DNA of 64,000 bases from Providencia vermicola (GCF_020381325.1 NZ_JAGSPI010000010.1:62001-126000); one strand, 5' to 3'; numbered from the stretch's first letter, positions 35,966-47,685 are shown. The notes: generated by a model not told the origin, from the letters alone. Made by a program: numbers and translations.

Positions 35966-36083
35966 CTTTATTCTGTATTTACTCTTAATTTTTCGCCCAG
36001 ATTAGCATAAAAAGCAAAAAGCCACTTAGATAAAAGCAGCTTTTTACTTAGCTTATTCATTCTATTTATTTTTAAAGCTCTCG

Positions 36084-37544
36084 CTATTTCTGTGGTGCAA
36101 TAAACCCAAAGCACATCGTTTCAGGCGCGGCATCAGGCTCCGAGCGGTATATCACATCTTCTTTTTCGATGGTAAATTGCGGCCAGAACTTACGTACTTT
36201 GGCAAAATTCTCATGGGCACAATCATCGTATTTTTTACCTAACAACAAAGCGCCATGCTGCCGAATTTCTGCTTCCGTAATATCACGATTGTACACATTC
36301 GGTGGCATATGTTTTTCCATCGACCACGGTTGGATCACATGTGGGCGGTCTTTTGCATAAATAATAAACCACTGATACTGGTTATCTTCTCCGCCAACAT
36401 ATTTGACAGGTGTGCCATAACGTTGATACCAGCGCTCTTCCCCTTCAGCTATCAAGGTTTTGACACCAATAAATTTTTGCCCTGCTCCGCGGATATTCGC
36501 CGCTTGCACTGTGATATAGCCGATAACCACTAAAATCCCAAAAATCGCAAAACCAATGAGTGATTTGTTAAACGGTTTTCTTGGCATCACAGTTATTGAG
36601 CCAACAAACAAAGGTGCAATAATCGCCATAAAAGGCTGTAACCATTCTGTAATCCGCCCGCCATCATGGAACGAGAACCAGCCATAAATAACAACTAGAG
36701 GGAATAAAATAATGAAATTTGCCATGCGATTAGGCAAGGCTTTAGGCCACCCAAGTTTCCCGCCACTGCAATAAACAATAATGGCCGCAATTACTAACGG
36801 GTAAAAAACACTAAGTGCCGCTTGAGTTGTATGGAAATTAAAACCAGGGTCAATTTGCGAATCCACCCATTTGAAAGCAGAGAAATCCGTTGCCATCAAC
36901 CAAAAGAAATTAGGCAGAACTAACGCAAACCACAGTGCGATAGCCAAATAAAAGACAGGATAACGATAGCTTTGACGAGCTTGCTTAACAAAAACAGTCA
37001 GTAAAAAAACCGAGCCGACTAAAGCCAATGTTGAGTATTTACCCATAGTTGCCAGCCCAGCAACCAAGGCAAAAGGCAACCACCACGCTGGATTATCATC
37101 CACCGCACGCAAAAAGAAATACAACACCCAAGGCCACAAAGTGACTAAAATATAGTTATCATTATAAGGAATGATATCGAAATTAATGACACCTGATAAA
37201 TTCAGCATCAACATTGCAAACCAAGCGAGATCACGACGCCCAGTTAAACGATAAGCCAGCTTCCAGACACCCAACAGACCAAACGCAATACCAATAAAAT
37301 GGATCAAATACCAATAAAAACTATACGAAATTCCTAAATAGATAGCTGGCCACATCAATACGCCAACAAACCAGGGATTTTTCGGTGAGCCCCATTCCCC
37401 ATTCATTCCCCAATTCACAGCTTCTACCGTGTCATAAGGCACTGTTGGGTCAAAATAAAAGCTCGCTAAGATCCACGCTACGGCATAGCCTATGATCCAT
37501 AAATAAACATATTTATTTGAATTTGGTTGATTGATTGCTGGCAT
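36084..37544 (-). CDS. GT39/ArnT-type polyisoprenyl-phosphate-sugar glycosyltransferase
   Basis: A 486-residue integral membrane protein with about ten hydrophobic segments and a soluble C-terminal region of about 110 residues. The first periplasmic loop contains PYDTVEAVNWGMNGEW, in the position of the acidic motif of the GT39/GT83 (PMT/ArnT) family. Such enzymes use undecaprenyl-phosphate-linked sugars, for example Ara4N or galacturonic acid, on the periplasmic face. In Proteeae, core and lipid A carry Ara4N and uronic acids, so a core-modifying role fits. The acceptor and sugar cannot be named from sequence. It stands alone between GT52 and waaA, both also on the minus strand. Confidence 0.7.
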   Translation of the reverse strand: MPAINQPNSNKYVYLWIIGYAVAWILASFYFDPTVPYDTVEAVNWGMNGEWGSPKNPWFVGVLMWPAIYLGISYSFYWYLIHFIGIAFGLLGVWKLAYRLTGRRDLAWFAMLMLNLSGVINFDIIPYNDNYILVTLWPWVLYFFLRAVDDNPAWWLPFALVAGLATMGKYSTLALVGSVFLLTVFVKQARQSYRYPVFYLAIALWFALVLPNFFWLMATDFSAFKWVDSQIDPGFNFHTTQAALSVFYPLVIAAIIVYCSGGKLGWPKALPNRMANFIILFPLVVIYGWFSFHDGGRITEWLQPFMAIIAPLFVGSITVMPRKPFNKSLIGFAIFGILVVIGYITVQAANIRGAGQKFIGVKTLIAEGEERWYQRYGTPVKYVGGEDNQYQWFIIYAKDRPHVIQPWSMEKHMPPNVYNRDITEAEIRQHGALLLGKKYDDCAHENFAKVRKFWPQFTIEKEDVIYRSEPDAAPETMCFGFIAPQK

Positions 37545-37732
37545 ACTGTCTTAAAATATAAGGAAAAAACCAAGTATTCTATCCATTATTTAAAAAGCAA
37601 AATAGAATACCCCTATAACAAACGGTGCAGTCTACTATAGTTTAAATATAATACTAAGGTGTGGGAGAAAATATTCACTGTTCATTGTTGAAATGTTCAA
37701 GTTAGCCTATCTAAAAAAGACACACTTGATTA

Positions 37733-39013
37733 TTATTGTTCTTTTGGGGGTAAATATGGCTGCAATAATTTGAGTAGCCGTTGCAGAGCCCCTTGGTTTT
37801 CATGTAAAACTTCTGCAGCATGGCGACCATAATATAAACGATAGTCTTCATCAGAAAGCAAGCTCGTTACAGCTTGAGCCATCGATTCACTATCCGTGAC
37901 AGTAATCAGCCCATCTGCCTGCGTTAACTTTCCACAAATATCTTTAAAATTAAAGGTATGCGGTCCCATTAAAACAGGTAATGCATGCGCTGCCGCTTCT
38001 AGAGGGTTATGCCCTCCCGTTTCAACTAAGCTTCCACCAACAAAGGCAATATCTGCAATTCCATACAGAAGCATCAATTCACCCATGGTATCGCCAATAA
38101 CCACTTGAGTATCTACGCTAGGAATAGTATTGGCACTACGACGAATAAACGTTAAGCCCGCTTTTTGAGTTAGCTCTTCAGCTTTCGTAAAACGTTCAGG
38201 ATGGCGAGGGACTAAAATAAGCAATAAATTAGGAAAACGTTTTAATAACTTTTGGTGTGTTTCTAAGACAATCGCTTCTTCACCATCATGAGTACTAGTC
38301 GCAATCCAGACAGGGCGATGAGCAGCCCATTGCCTGCGAAGTGTAATGGCTCGAACGGCTAATTCAGGGGTAACAGAAATATCAAATTTTAAGCTTCCCG
38401 TCACTGTTAACTGCATACGCCTTAACCCTAATTGTACAAAACGCTCACCATCTTCTTGGTGCTGTGCTGCAATCATCGTGACATTACGCAGCATACGCTT
38501 CACAAAGCTGCCTAATTTTTGATAACCCGCAGCGGAACGCTCTGACAATCGCGCATTGGCGATAACTAAAGGAATTTTTTGCTTATGCAATTGATTTATC
38601 ATGTTTGGCCAAAGCTCAGTTTCCATGATAATCACAAGCTTAGGATCAACCTGCTTAAGAAAACGACGCATCGAGCCAGGTAAATCATAGGGTAGGTAAA
38701 CATGGCTAACATCATCACCAAATGCGGACTGTACACGTTCCGACCCTGTTGGCGTCATTGTGGTAACAGTGATGGGCAAAGAAGGATAATGATGACGGAG
38801 TGCCCTGACTAAAGGGACAGCAGCGAGTGTTTCGCCAACTGAAACCGAATGCAGTAAAATACCTTGAGGTTTAACTTTACCCGCACAAAAACCATAGCGC
38901 TCGCCCCAACGTTTACGGTACGCAGGCGCTTTTCGGCTACGCAGTAAAAGGCGAACCCATATAAATGGCTGGATAAGATAAAGAAGTACCTGATATAACC
39001 GCAGCAATAACAT
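37733..39013 (-). CDS. waaA: 3-deoxy-D-manno-octulosonic acid transferase
   Basis: A 426-residue GT30 enzyme that adds two Kdo residues to lipid IVA. The N-terminal membrane anchor LLLRLYQVLLYLIQPFIWVR is followed by RKAPAYRKRWGERYGF, near identical to E. coli WaaA. Further conserved stretches are LHSVSVGETLAAVPLV with the catalytic Glu, METELWPNMI and GGSLVETGGHNPLEAAAHA near 323. The start at 39013 follows alignment with E. coli; the frame is open 18 codons further upstream. In E. coli waaA and coaD are in one operon; here they are divergent. Confidence 0.95.
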   Translation of the reverse strand: MLLLRLYQVLLYLIQPFIWVRLLLRSRKAPAYRKRWGERYGFCAGKVKPQGILLHSVSVGETLAAVPLVRALRHHYPSLPITVTTMTPTGSERVQSAFGDDVSHVYLPYDLPGSMRRFLKQVDPKLVIIMETELWPNMINQLHKQKIPLVIANARLSERSAAGYQKLGSFVKRMLRNVTMIAAQHQEDGERFVQLGLRRMQLTVTGSLKFDISVTPELAVRAITLRRQWAAHRPVWIATSTHDGEEAIVLETHQKLLKRFPNLLLILVPRHPERFTKAEELTQKAGLTFIRRSANTIPSVDTQVVIGDTMGELMLLYGIADIAFVGGSLVETGGHNPLEAAAHALPVLMGPHTFNFKDICGKLTQADGLITVTDSESMAQAVTSLLSDEDYRLYYGRHAAEVLHENQGALQRLLKLLQPYLPPKEQ

Positions 39014-39204
39014 TCGATCTGATTCACTTACCAAAATTGGCGCTATCTTACCATAAACCTTCTGCAAAAGTGTGCAGAATATGCACCTAAAAATTCACAA
39101 AGCCTCGCTAACTCTTGTTGCAACCATGCGAGATAGCCGATAAGGTTAAACGCTCACATCGCTTATTTACGCTAATATTTTGAATAAGCAATAACAAACA
39201 ATGA

Positions 39205-39702
<498 letters not shown>

Positions 39703-39712
39703 CTATTACAGA

Positions 39713-40522
39713 TTACTTTTGGCATTGCGGACAGAAAAAAGTACTACGCTGGCCTTGTTTAATACTTTCAATTGGTGTTCCGCACATTGAACAAGGCTCT
39801 CCCTTTTTACCATACACAAACAGTTCTTGTGCAAAATAACCAGGTTTACCATCTGACTGCAAAAAATCCTTCAGCGTTGTACCACCTTGCTCAATCGATC
39901 GTGTTAACACGAGTTTGATTTGCTTAACCAACTCCGTGATTTCAGCCAATGTTAATGTATTGGTTATTTTTTCAGGGGAAATTTTTGTCGCAAATAAAGC
40001 TTCATTTGCATAAATATTGCCAACGCCAACCACGACTTTGTTATCCATCAGCCAAGGCTTGACCGCCACTTTCTTTTTTTGTGAGAGTTCATAAAGATAT
40101 TGCGGGTTAAATGCATCAGATAGAGGTTCAGGGCCCAAGTGCGCAAGTACCGAACTATTTTCTAAGTCGTCACACCACAACCAAGCGCCAAAACGCCGTG
40201 GGTCGGTATAGCGTAAAACTTTACCGTCACGCATGACTAAATCTACATGGTCATGTTTTTCTTCAGGTAACTCTTGCGTTAAAATACGCACACTGCCTGA
40301 CATCCCTAAGTGAACGATAATCCAGCCCTTTTTCAATTCAATCAACAAATACTTTGCACGGCGTTGTACACTTAAAACAATTTCATCAGATAAACTTTTT
40401 ATTTGTTCGCTGACAGGCCAACGCAAACGGCTGTTTCTTACAACTGCATAAGATATTGTATTACCGACTAAATGTGGTTCAATGCCACGACGGCTGGTCT
40501 CGACTTCTGGTAGTTCTGGCAT
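39713..40522 (-). CDS. mutM: Formamidopyrimidine-DNA glycosylase
   Basis: A 269-residue DNA repair enzyme (Fpg) that removes 8-oxoguanine and formamidopyrimidines. The N-terminal [17 protein letters not shown] supplies the catalytic Pro2 and Glu3. The C-terminal zinc finger is [20 protein letters not shown] with [14 protein letters not shown] near 167 is the helix-two-turn-helix region. It is adjacent to coaD as in E. coli. Confidence 0.97.
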   Translation of the reverse strand: MPELPEVETSRRGIEPHLVGNTISYAVVRNSRLRWPVSEQIKSLSDEIVLSVQRRAKYLLIELKKGWIIVHLGMSGSVRILTQELPEEKHDHVDLVMRDGKVLRYTDPRRFGAWLWCDDLENSSVLAHLGPEPLSDAFNPQYLYELSQKKKVAVKPWLMDNKVVVGVGNIYANEALFATKISPEKITNTLTLAEITELVKQIKLVLTRSIEQGGTTLKDFLQSDGKPGYFAQELFVYGKKGEPCSMCGTPIESIKQGQRSTFFCPQCQK

Positions 40523-40755
40523 GTTTGGTACCTATGTATTCTAAAAGGCTCAATGTCCTTAGAATTCTCTTGTCCGACTTTGTATTTTCTTAAAACACCA
40601 TAAATTACGCTTAGTATACCCCGAATAATGAGAGAAATTACCTCTCTATTCATCAATAAGAGTGATAGATGGAGTGTTTACATTTAAGTATATTTCCCTC
40701 ATTATAACTAGTGATTATTAGTGATGGATTACCATGTTAGGCTAACATAACACCC

Positions 40756-41712
40756 ATGAAAAATATCAGATTATCTATTGTAGTACCTTGTTATAATTCA
40801 GAAAAATTTATTGAAGAATGTATTTCCTCTGTATTGTTTTTTATGGATGAAAACGTTGAATTAATCATTATTAATGATGGTTCAACAGATAACAGCCAAA
40901 AAATAATTAATAATATACTCAGTCAGCACTCCGAAAAAAATATTCAGTGTATTGAACGAGAAAATGGAGGCTTATCTATAGCAAGAAACCACGGTATTTC
41001 TGTTTCATCAGGTGAGTATATCGCTTTTTTAGATGCTGATGATTTTTTAAGTGAAAACTTCTATGCAGAATTAACGCCGATATTATCCACTTCAAGATAT
41101 GATATCATTGAGTTTGACACTCAAAAATTTGAAGACTCAGATAGAAATAAAGTTAAAAATATAAAGACTAGCCACTATATTGGTGAAAAAAAAATCAACA
41201 ACTATCAAGACTTACAGCCTGTTTTCAATAATAAAAAATGGTTTGCATGGTCACGGGTATATCGAAATAGCTTATTTAAATTTGTCGGCATCCATTACCC
41301 TGATAGAGTTTTGTATGAAGATATGCCAACAACGCCTAAGTTATACTTAAAAAGTAAAAATATTTACAGTATAAATAAAGTGTTAATACATTATCGTGTA
41401 AATGAAACGAGTATCACCCAAACCTTCAGACGAAGTGATATTAATAGTTTAATTTATGTCATGGCTGAGCTTTCATTCATTTCTTTGATTTATGGTGAAG
41501 ATGTGACTAAAATGCTAAGTAAAACGATGTCTGAAGCATTCCATTTATTAAAAAAATCCATCTCAAAAAATACGGGTGCACTTCTCAATCATCATGAGAT
41601 CTCTCAAATACAATATGCGGCAAGAATATTTAAAAAACATTTAAAGCGAAAAGAAAGGCTACAACTATTTTTTTTAAAGCTGTATAGCCGTTTCCCAAGA
41701 AAAAACAGGTAA
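40756..41712 (+). CDS. Glycosyltransferase family 2, LPS outer core
   Basis: A 318-residue GT2 enzyme with LSIVVPCYNSEKFIEECISS (residues 6-25), IIINDGSTDNSQKI near 39 and AFLDADDFL near 94 (DxD). ALLNHHEI and a basic C-terminal tail (LKRKERLQLFFLKLYSRFPRK) suggest membrane association. It lies 4 bases before waaL. It probably adds an outer-core sugar or a branch at the O-antigen attachment site. Sugar and linkage are unknown. Confidence 0.75.
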   Translation: MKNIRLSIVVPCYNSEKFIEECISSVLFFMDENVELIIINDGSTDNSQKIINNILSQHSEKNIQCIERENGGLSIARNHGISVSSGEYIAFLDADDFLSENFYAELTPILSTSRYDIIEFDTQKFEDSDRNKVKNIKTSHYIGEKKINNYQDLQPVFNNKKWFAWSRVYRNSLFKFVGIHYPDRVLYEDMPTTPKLYLKSKNIYSINKVLIHYRVNETSITQTFRRSDINSLIYVMAELSFISLIYGEDVTKMLSKTMSEAFHLLKKSISKNTGALLNHHEISQIQYAARIFKKHLKRKERLQLFFLKLYSRFPRKNR

Positions 41713-41716
41713 TACT

Positions 41717-42958
41717 TTGAAAACTAATAACAATATTGTTAAAAAAATTCCTTTTGCTTTACTTTTTCTAGTCACTTTAGGTATGTTTACCAATGATACT
41801 CAGGGTGTTCTGAATGTTTCTGCAGTATTGCTATTGTTATATACCTTATATAGTATTTTTAAAAACAAGATTAGCATCACGAGTGATATTCTTGCTTTAG
41901 TTAAAGCAAGAAAAATACTTTTCTTGTTTGGTATTTGGAGCTTATTTTGTGTTGCATTTTTCACCTATAATGGTTTCGCTCTTTCAGCCTTAAAAGCATT
42001 TTTCAATGACTGGCGTTATATTATAATAATAACGTTATTCTTAATTGTTTTTAAAACCGATTCTACTAAATCACAAAAAACGATCAGTTACGCACTAATT
42101 TTTACATTAGCATTTATTATTTTTGCAATCCCAATTTTAAAACAGTTAAAGGATAATAGTGATTTGCCCTTATATCTACAATTAAGATTTGGGTTTGCCC
42201 ACTATATGACATTACTCTTCCCTTTCACATTTGCTACAATTTTTCTCTCCAAAAATAAAGAACTTAAAATAGCCATATTTATTCTTTCGATTTTAGCATT
42301 TTTATTCCTCCTATATACGGGTAGTCGGGGTGGCGTTCTTGCGGTCGTTATTGAAATAGCTGTTATTTTACTAATACTCTCATCAAATTATAAAAAATGT
42401 ATTATTTCCATGGCTATATCAGCCGTCATAGTGAGTACTATTATTGGCTTATCCTATTTATACATTCCCCAAGTAAAGTCTAAAATTAACCAGTCTATTT
42501 ACTCACAGGATATTACTTCTAAACGCGATAAAATTATTGAAACACGATTTCCTATTTTTATGGAACACATTTCAACTCAATTAACAGGTATAGGGTATGG
42601 TTCCGTTGCCTATAATCAGTTTTTACTAGACCATAATGCCCCAAAAAATCAAGGGGGGATGGGATATTCAGCCAAAAGAAAATCCTACCACTATAATAAT
42701 GATGAGCCTTTTTTCCTGAACATTACCTATAACATTGGCCTTATTGGTTTAATCCTATTTTTATCTGCCTTTTTTATTAATATGAAGGATCTATTTAAAG
42801 ATATCCGGAAAAGGAAAAACATCCTAAATGTAGGGATTTTTGTTTCATCCATAGGGTACTTTTTAATATATTGCTTATTTGAGTTCATATTTATCGATAT
42901 ATTTATACTCTACAATATATTAACTGCAATTTTCATAAAAAAAGCGCTCTCGAAATAA
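41717..42958 (+). CDS. waaL: O-antigen ligase WaaL
   Basis: A 413-residue polytopic membrane protein of the O-antigen ligase family: about 10-12 transmembrane segments and a large periplasmic loop (about residues 255-325). YTGSRGGVLAVVIE near 198 is the conserved arginine-containing stretch, and HYNNDEPFFLNITYNIGLIG near 322 gives the conserved His region. WaaL transfers Wzy-made O-antigen from undecaprenol to lipid A-core. TTG is the apparent start; the next ATG would remove the first membrane helix. A strong terminator follows immediately. Confidence 0.85.
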   Translation: MKTNNNIVKKIPFALLFLVTLGMFTNDTQGVLNVSAVLLLLYTLYSIFKNKISITSDILALVKARKILFLFGIWSLFCVAFFTYNGFALSALKAFFNDWRYIIIITLFLIVFKTDSTKSQKTISYALIFTLAFIIFAIPILKQLKDNSDLPLYLQLRFGFAHYMTLLFPFTFATIFLSKNKELKIAIFILSILAFLFLLYTGSRGGVLAVVIEIAVILLILSSNYKKCIISMAISAVIVSTIIGLSYLYIPQVKSKINQSIYSQDITSKRDKIIETRFPIFMEHISTQLTGIGYGSVAYNQFLLDHNAPKNQGGMGYSAKRKSYHYNNDEPFFLNITYNIGLIGLILFLSAFFINMKDLFKDIRKRKNILNVGIFVSSIGYFLIYCLFEFIFIDIFILYNILTAIFIKKALSK

Positions 42959-42960
42959 AA

Positions 42961-42995
42961 AAAGCCCTGTATAACTAACATAAATACAGGGCTTT
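42961..42995. terminator. Bidirectional terminator between waaL and the GT8 gene
   Basis: AAAGCCCTGTAT (42961-42972) pairs with ATACAGGGCTTT (42984-42995) over an 11-base loop. A-rich and T-rich flanks on both sides allow it to stop both converging transcripts. Confidence 0.88.
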
Positions 42996-43015
42996 ATATC
43001 TCTATTGGAACTAAA

Positions 43016-43990
43016 CTATTTAGCCAATTTCTTTATCAAATATTGTATTGTTGTTAGCGCAAAACCAAGGTAATCACCATTTTTTCTCAAATGTGATTTT
43101 TTACGTGATAACTGCTTGTAACCTTCAGGCTTTAATAAAGGAACATCTTTCCATGGTGAGCTTTGACGTGCTACCTCTAAATAACGATACTCTTCATAGA
43201 AATTTGCCCACTCATGAAATGGCTTAGTTAACCCAACAAAGTGAATAAAAACAACCTCTTTTGGTATTTTACTCAAATGACCTTTACTTGTAATATACCA
43301 GTCTAACGAAAACATATAATTGTAGTTTTCACTAATATTCGTTAGTTTATCGTTGAGTAATACATTTAAAGCGTCTTGATCTGGATGAGTAAAGTTATTT
43401 TTTTCAACTAGCTCAATAACTTTATTCGGGATATTGTTCTCTGCCAAATATTTCAGAGACATATACAAAAAACCAGAATTAAAATATTTATTCATATCAA
43501 TAGATAAACGTTGTTTTTCACTACAAAACTTATCCTTAACTGCATAAACAAACGTATTTTCATCAAATGTTAAGGTTTTTAATTCACTTAAATCACCCTT
43601 ACAAATAATATCGGCATCAAGATATAACAAATTATCGACTGTATTTGATAAATAAGAAATAATCAAAAGTCTAAAATAAATAGCATGGCTCCAAGCTTTT
43701 GATGGTAGCGGAAGCTGTTTAAATTTTTCATTATCAATAAAGTAAATCGTAATTTTATGTTGAGTATCTTCAGCTAGCCCACGGAATAAGTCTTCTCCGG
43801 CTAAATTATCAACAAAAATATGAAAGTGAAAGTTTGTATCTTTATTATTGAGTATCACTGACGCAATTGAGGTACCGACGCCATATAGAAACTTTTCATC
43901 AACGCCATAGCCAATATGAAAGTAGGTACTTTCGCTACTTTCATTATCGTTAATTTTTATCAATGACTTAATCATATCATTGTTTATCAT
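43016..43990 (-). CDS. Glycosyltransferase family 8, LPS core (WaaO/WaaJ-like)
   Basis: A 324-residue GT8 enzyme. It has HIGYGVDEKFLYGVGTSIAS (about residues 26-45), NLLYLDADIICKGDLSEL with the DxD metal motif near 120, YFNSGFLYMSL near 168 and HPDQDALNVLLNDK near 200, closing with the FIHFVGLTKPFHEW lid region. The family adds galactose or glucose from UDP-sugars to the LPS outer core (WaaO, WaaJ, WaaI). It is 72 bases downstream of waaP on the same strand, so probably part of the waaQ-waaG-waaP unit. Confidence 0.82.
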   Translation of the reverse strand: MINNDMIKSLIKINDNESSESTYFHIGYGVDEKFLYGVGTSIASVILNNKDTNFHFHIFVDNLAGEDLFRGLAEDTQHKITIYFIDNEKFKQLPLPSKAWSHAIYFRLLIISYLSNTVDNLLYLDADIICKGDLSELKTLTFDENTFVYAVKDKFCSEKQRLSIDMNKYFNSGFLYMSLKYLAENNIPNKVIELVEKNNFTHPDQDALNVLLNDKLTNISENYNYMFSLDWYITSKGHLSKIPKEVVFIHFVGLTKPFHEWANFYEEYRYLEVARQSSPWKDVPLLKPEGYKQLSRKKSHLRKNGDYLGFALTTIQYLIKKLAK

Positions 43991-44062
43991 GTCGTTACCT
44001 TTTACCCGTTCAAAAGCTCAATGTTTACACTTTTATATGCAATAATAACCGCTTACACTAAA

Positions 44063-44860
44063 TTATAAGCGATACTTTAAACTTCTTTGTCGAATTTTTT
44101 CTGATCTCTGTTCCACTACTCGAACTAATTTTTGCTCTTGCTTCAAAATTTCTTTTAATGGTAAGGAAAAATAAATCTTCATGAAACGAAAAATATCACG
44201 TTGGGTAAGCCCAATATTTAGCGAAGAATAATAGAGACCAATTAAATCTTTGTCGCGCCAACGCATTGGGACTGATTTTCTCAGTTGTGCGCGGTGCAAA
44301 TCAATCACGGATATTTTTAAATCACCTTCATTTTCGGTGAAAGGAAAATGGAGTAGAAAATGGCAAATATAGCAGTCACGATGATTAATACCCGCTTTAT
44401 GCATGCCGCGAACCATTTCAGCCACTCGGCGAATAATCATTTGTTTCGTACGAAATAACGGGGGCTCATTTAACCAATTTGCACAATAATCTTCCAAGCT
44501 AATGGTTGGCGTTAAATCTTCTGTAATAATAAATGAATGGCGACGCAGCGGATTTATCCCTTTTTGCCCAAAGGCACGTCCATTCATCGTATCGACACCC
44601 ACTTGTGTAAGCCGATGAATCGCATTCCATTCTCTATCTGCACCTAAAACGGGCAGCCGAAAAGAGAGCAGATTTTTCAGGACTTCTTTTAAGGTTGTAC
44701 CGTAATGAATTTTGATAAAATAACTGCGACTGTCAACCTCAAAACGTAGCGTTTTTCGGGTCTCTAATGCACGAAAAACCTCACCTTGCAGTTTATCCGC
44801 TTCAATAAATGGATCTTTATTTTTCCAAAGCTCATTAAAAGGTGATTTTAATTCAATCAT
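44063..44860 (-). CDS. waaP: LPS core heptose I kinase
   Basis: A 265-residue kinase-fold enzyme that phosphorylates heptose I of the inner core, needed for outer-membrane stability. It carries [20 protein letters not shown] near 48, the WaaP-typical [12 protein letters not shown], the catalytic [12 protein letters not shown] near 160 and [10 protein letters not shown] near 183 (metal-binding DxH). Its ATG overlaps waaG by 8 bases. Confidence 0.95.
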   Translation of the reverse strand: MIELKSPFNELWKNKDPFIEADKLQGEVFRALETRKTLRFEVDSRSYFIKIHYGTTLKEVLKNLLSFRLPVLGADREWNAIHRLTQVGVDTMNGRAFGQKGINPLRRHSFIITEDLTPTISLEDYCANWLNEPPLFRTKQMIIRRVAEMVRGMHKAGINHRDCYICHFLLHFPFTENEGDLKISVIDLHRAQLRKSVPMRWRDKDLIGLYYSSLNIGLTQRDIFRFMKIYFSLPLKEILKQEQKLVRVVEQRSEKIRQRSLKYRL

Positions 44861-45977
44861 TTTGGCATCCTAAAATAATATCAGCTGCCTTTTGCGGTAG
44901 ACTATATAAGTCTTCCGTATCTGCAAAATTTTGAGCGTTTTTAACCCACGTCATGCGCTTTTCTGTCTCTTCTAAACCATTTTGTAACGCATAATTGAGT
45001 TCTGATTGCTCAAAAGGTTCGTTAATAACGACTCCACATTGTGCTTTTTGAATAAACGAGGCATAACCACACACTTCAGTGACAATAATAGGTAAGCCCG
45101 CAGTAATCGCTTCTAATAAGACAATACCCGCAGCTTCTTGGTACGCAGGGTGCATTAAGATATCGGCCGTAGCCATTAATTCTGCAATATCATTACGCCC
45201 ACTAAAGAAAGATACCTGTTGGCTAATACCTAATGATTGTGCTAACTGCTGGTATTTTGACGGTTTATCTTGGCCTACCACCATCAGCAATGTGTTTTTC
45301 TTGATGTTCTCTGGTAGTGCAGCAAGGGCTCTTAACGTCCGGTCAACACCTTTACGCTTAAAGTCAGAGCCTACTTGCAATAGCAAAAACGCAGATTCTG
45401 GGATTTGGTTCTTTTGCCGATAAATCCGTTTTGCATCGGTAATTTGCTTATCGTATTTACGATCCAAAGCAATCCCAGGTGGCAACATATGGAAACGCCT
45501 ATCTTCAGTTTGGTAGTGCTTTTTGAAATGTTTGATTTGATGTGGTGTTAACATTAATAGTTGTGTGGGTTTGTCCACATCAAAAACGGCTTTTTCGAAT
45601 GCCGCATAATGCTTATAACGTGGTGTCAGTTTATAGAAAAAGCCTTTTTCTTCAGCAACTTTCTGTGCATAACACACGTCTGCAGCATAATAAACATCCA
45701 AACCAGGCATCTTATTAAAGCCAACAATACGGTCAACAGGGTGCTGCTTAATATTTGCGAGTACCCAGTCACAATATTGTGCATTTCGACCATGGTTGGT
45801 GCTTGAAGACACAGGGACAATGACAACCTCAAACCCATCAGGTTTTTCGCCTTCCCATGATTGGGTATACACTCGAATATGATGACCCCGAGATTGGCAT
45901 TCTGTCGCAATGCGCAAAAAATCACGCTGTAAACCACCAAAAGGGAAGTATTTATACAAGCAAAATGCCAATTTCAT
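44853..45977 (-). CDS. waaG: LPS core glucosyltransferase WaaG
   Basis: A 374-residue GT4 enzyme that adds the first outer-core glucose to heptose II. The start [20 protein letters not shown] (residues 3-22) is diagnostic of Waa[21 protein letters not shown] near 110, [20 protein letters not shown] near 199 and the donor-site [20 protein letters not shown] near 277 (EX7E) are all present. It lies 1 base after waaQ and overlaps waaP by 8 bases. Confidence 0.95.
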   Translation of the reverse strand: MKLAFCLYKYFPFGGLQRDFLRIATECQSRGHHIRVYTQSWEGEKPDGFEVVIVPVSSSTNHGRNAQYCDWVLANIKQHPVDRIVGFNKMPGLDVYYAADVCYAQKVAEEKGFFYKLTPRYKHYAAFEKAVFDVDKPTQLLMLTPHQIKHFKKHYQTEDRRFHMLPPGIALDRKYDKQITDAKRIYRQKNQIPESAFLLLQVGSDFKRKGVDRTLRALAALPENIKKNTLLMVVGQDKPSKYQQLAQSLGISQQVSFFSGRNDIAELMATADILMHPAYQEAAGIVLLEAITAGLPIIVTEVCGYASFIQKAQCGVVINEPFEQSELNYALQNGLEETEKRMTWVKNAQNFADTEDLYSLPQKAADIILGCQND

Positions 45978-45978
45978 A

Positions 45979-47043
45979 TTAATACCTTGTCATCATGGAG
46001 CGGATATTCATTGGCAACAATTTTTCCGTTGCTTTAATCACATCTGAGGCAGGAATAATTGAAAGATATTTTTTATTTCTATCCAATTCATCCCTCGGTG
46101 GCATTGTTTCGTAATCACCCGCCCAAAATTGTACTGCATTATCCGTCCATGGGCGCCAAAATATGTGATTAGTTGCGCCAAAAAGACACACAATGGGTGT
46201 ATTTACAGCTGCGGCTATATGCATTGGTGCAGAATCAACGCCAATAAATAATGCAGCATGGGCAATCAATGCGCCAAGTTCAGGAAATGTCGTTTTCCCT
46301 GCTAATTCAACAACAGGCTTTGTTTGGCAACCATTCGCAATATTATTCACACATTCAAGGTCTTCCTTACTCGGCCCCGACGTTAACACAACTTGGTAAC
46401 CACGGAGTTGTAGTGCATCAATTACCGCAGAGAATTTCTCATCATCCCAGCACTTAAAAATCTGCCGTGCTGTTGGCTGAATGACCACATAGCTGCTATG
46501 CACGCCTAAGTCTAATAGCCTTTGGTCAATATTTTTCCAATCATCCGCTGTGTAAGACATCGTTAGATGTGTTTTAAGTTCTTTTAATTCTAACGGTTTA
46601 AGCACAGATAAATTATTTAAAACAACATGCTCCCCTTCGGGGATAGTTAAATGCGTGAAGCTGTTACGCCAATATTTAGAATCACGATGGCTAAATTGGT
46701 GCGAAATTTTTGTTCCCGCAGGAATTGCACGCACTAATAAACTTACCATCCACTGATCTGCTAAATTAACAACCAAATCGTATTTATTTTTACGCAGCAC
46801 TAAAAGCAATTTAATAAAATTGCACGCTTTACTTATCCCGCTACTTTTTTTATTTGCCATTCCATATAGCGCATTAATTTCGCTGTTTTCAGATAGGATA
46901 GGGAGCGTATCCTGATAAAGCAAAACATCAATTTCAGCATCAGGATATTGGTGTTTTAATGAACTGATAACTGGCGTTGTCAGCAACATGTCCCCATGAA
47001 ACCGCATCTTGATAACAAGAATTTTTTTAAACTGTTTTTTCAC
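45979..47043 (-). CDS. waaQ: LPS heptosyltransferase III
   Basis: A 354-residue GT9 enzyme that adds the side-branch heptose III. It begins KKILVIKMRFHGDMLLTTPV (residues 6-25), with QPTARQIFKCWDDEKF near 184 and FIGVDSAPMHIAAAVNTPIV near 264, the ADP-heptose-binding region. It is the first gene of the waaQ-waaG-waaP unit. I looked for a JUMPStart/ops element upstream, as in E. coli, and did not find one in the 200 bases before it. Confidence 0.94.
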   Translation of the reverse strand: MKKQFKKILVIKMRFHGDMLLTTPVISSLKHQYPDAEIDVLLYQDTLPILSENSEINALYGMANKKSSGISKACNFIKLLLVLRKNKYDLVVNLADQWMVSLLVRAIPAGTKISHQFSHRDSKYWRNSFTHLTIPEGEHVVLNNLSVLKPLELKELKTHLTMSYTADDWKNIDQRLLDLGVHSSYVVIQPTARQIFKCWDDEKFSAVIDALQLRGYQVVLTSGPSKEDLECVNNIANGCQTKPVVELAGKTTFPELGALIAHAALFIGVDSAPMHIAAAVNTPIVCLFGATNHIFWRPWTDNAVQFWAGDYETMPPRDELDRNKKYLSIIPASDVIKATEKLLPMNIRSMMTRY

Positions 47044-47202
47044 CAGGCACTCTTAGTCAGGTCTATGTATAAAAAGTAAAAGACGATAGATATTCGACAA
47101 TAAATATCATTATTAATTCAATCAATATTCGCTATGTTACTACTTTCAGAATAATGGTCATAGCCTCCTGTGCGCATATCTCTACTCAATCAAAATTTAG
47201 GC

Positions 47203-47232
47203 AAAAAAAAACTCAGCCGAGGCTGAGTTTTT
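47203..47232 (-). terminator. Terminator of the rpmB-rpmG operon
   Basis: AAACTCAGCC pairs with GGCTGAGTTT around a 2-base turn. On the minus strand it runs into a tract of T residues, about 17 bases after the rpmG stop. Confidence 0.9.
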
Positions 47233-47248
47233 AACGCAGAAAGCAAAA

Positions 47249-47419
<171 letters not shown>

Positions 47420-47427
47420 TTAGCTCC

Positions 47428-47685
<258 letters not shown>

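Noticed and set aside
47044-47202. Possible JUMPStart/ops upstream of waaQ
   Set aside because: E. coli core operons have one, but no GGCGGTAG-like sequence was found on the minus strand here.
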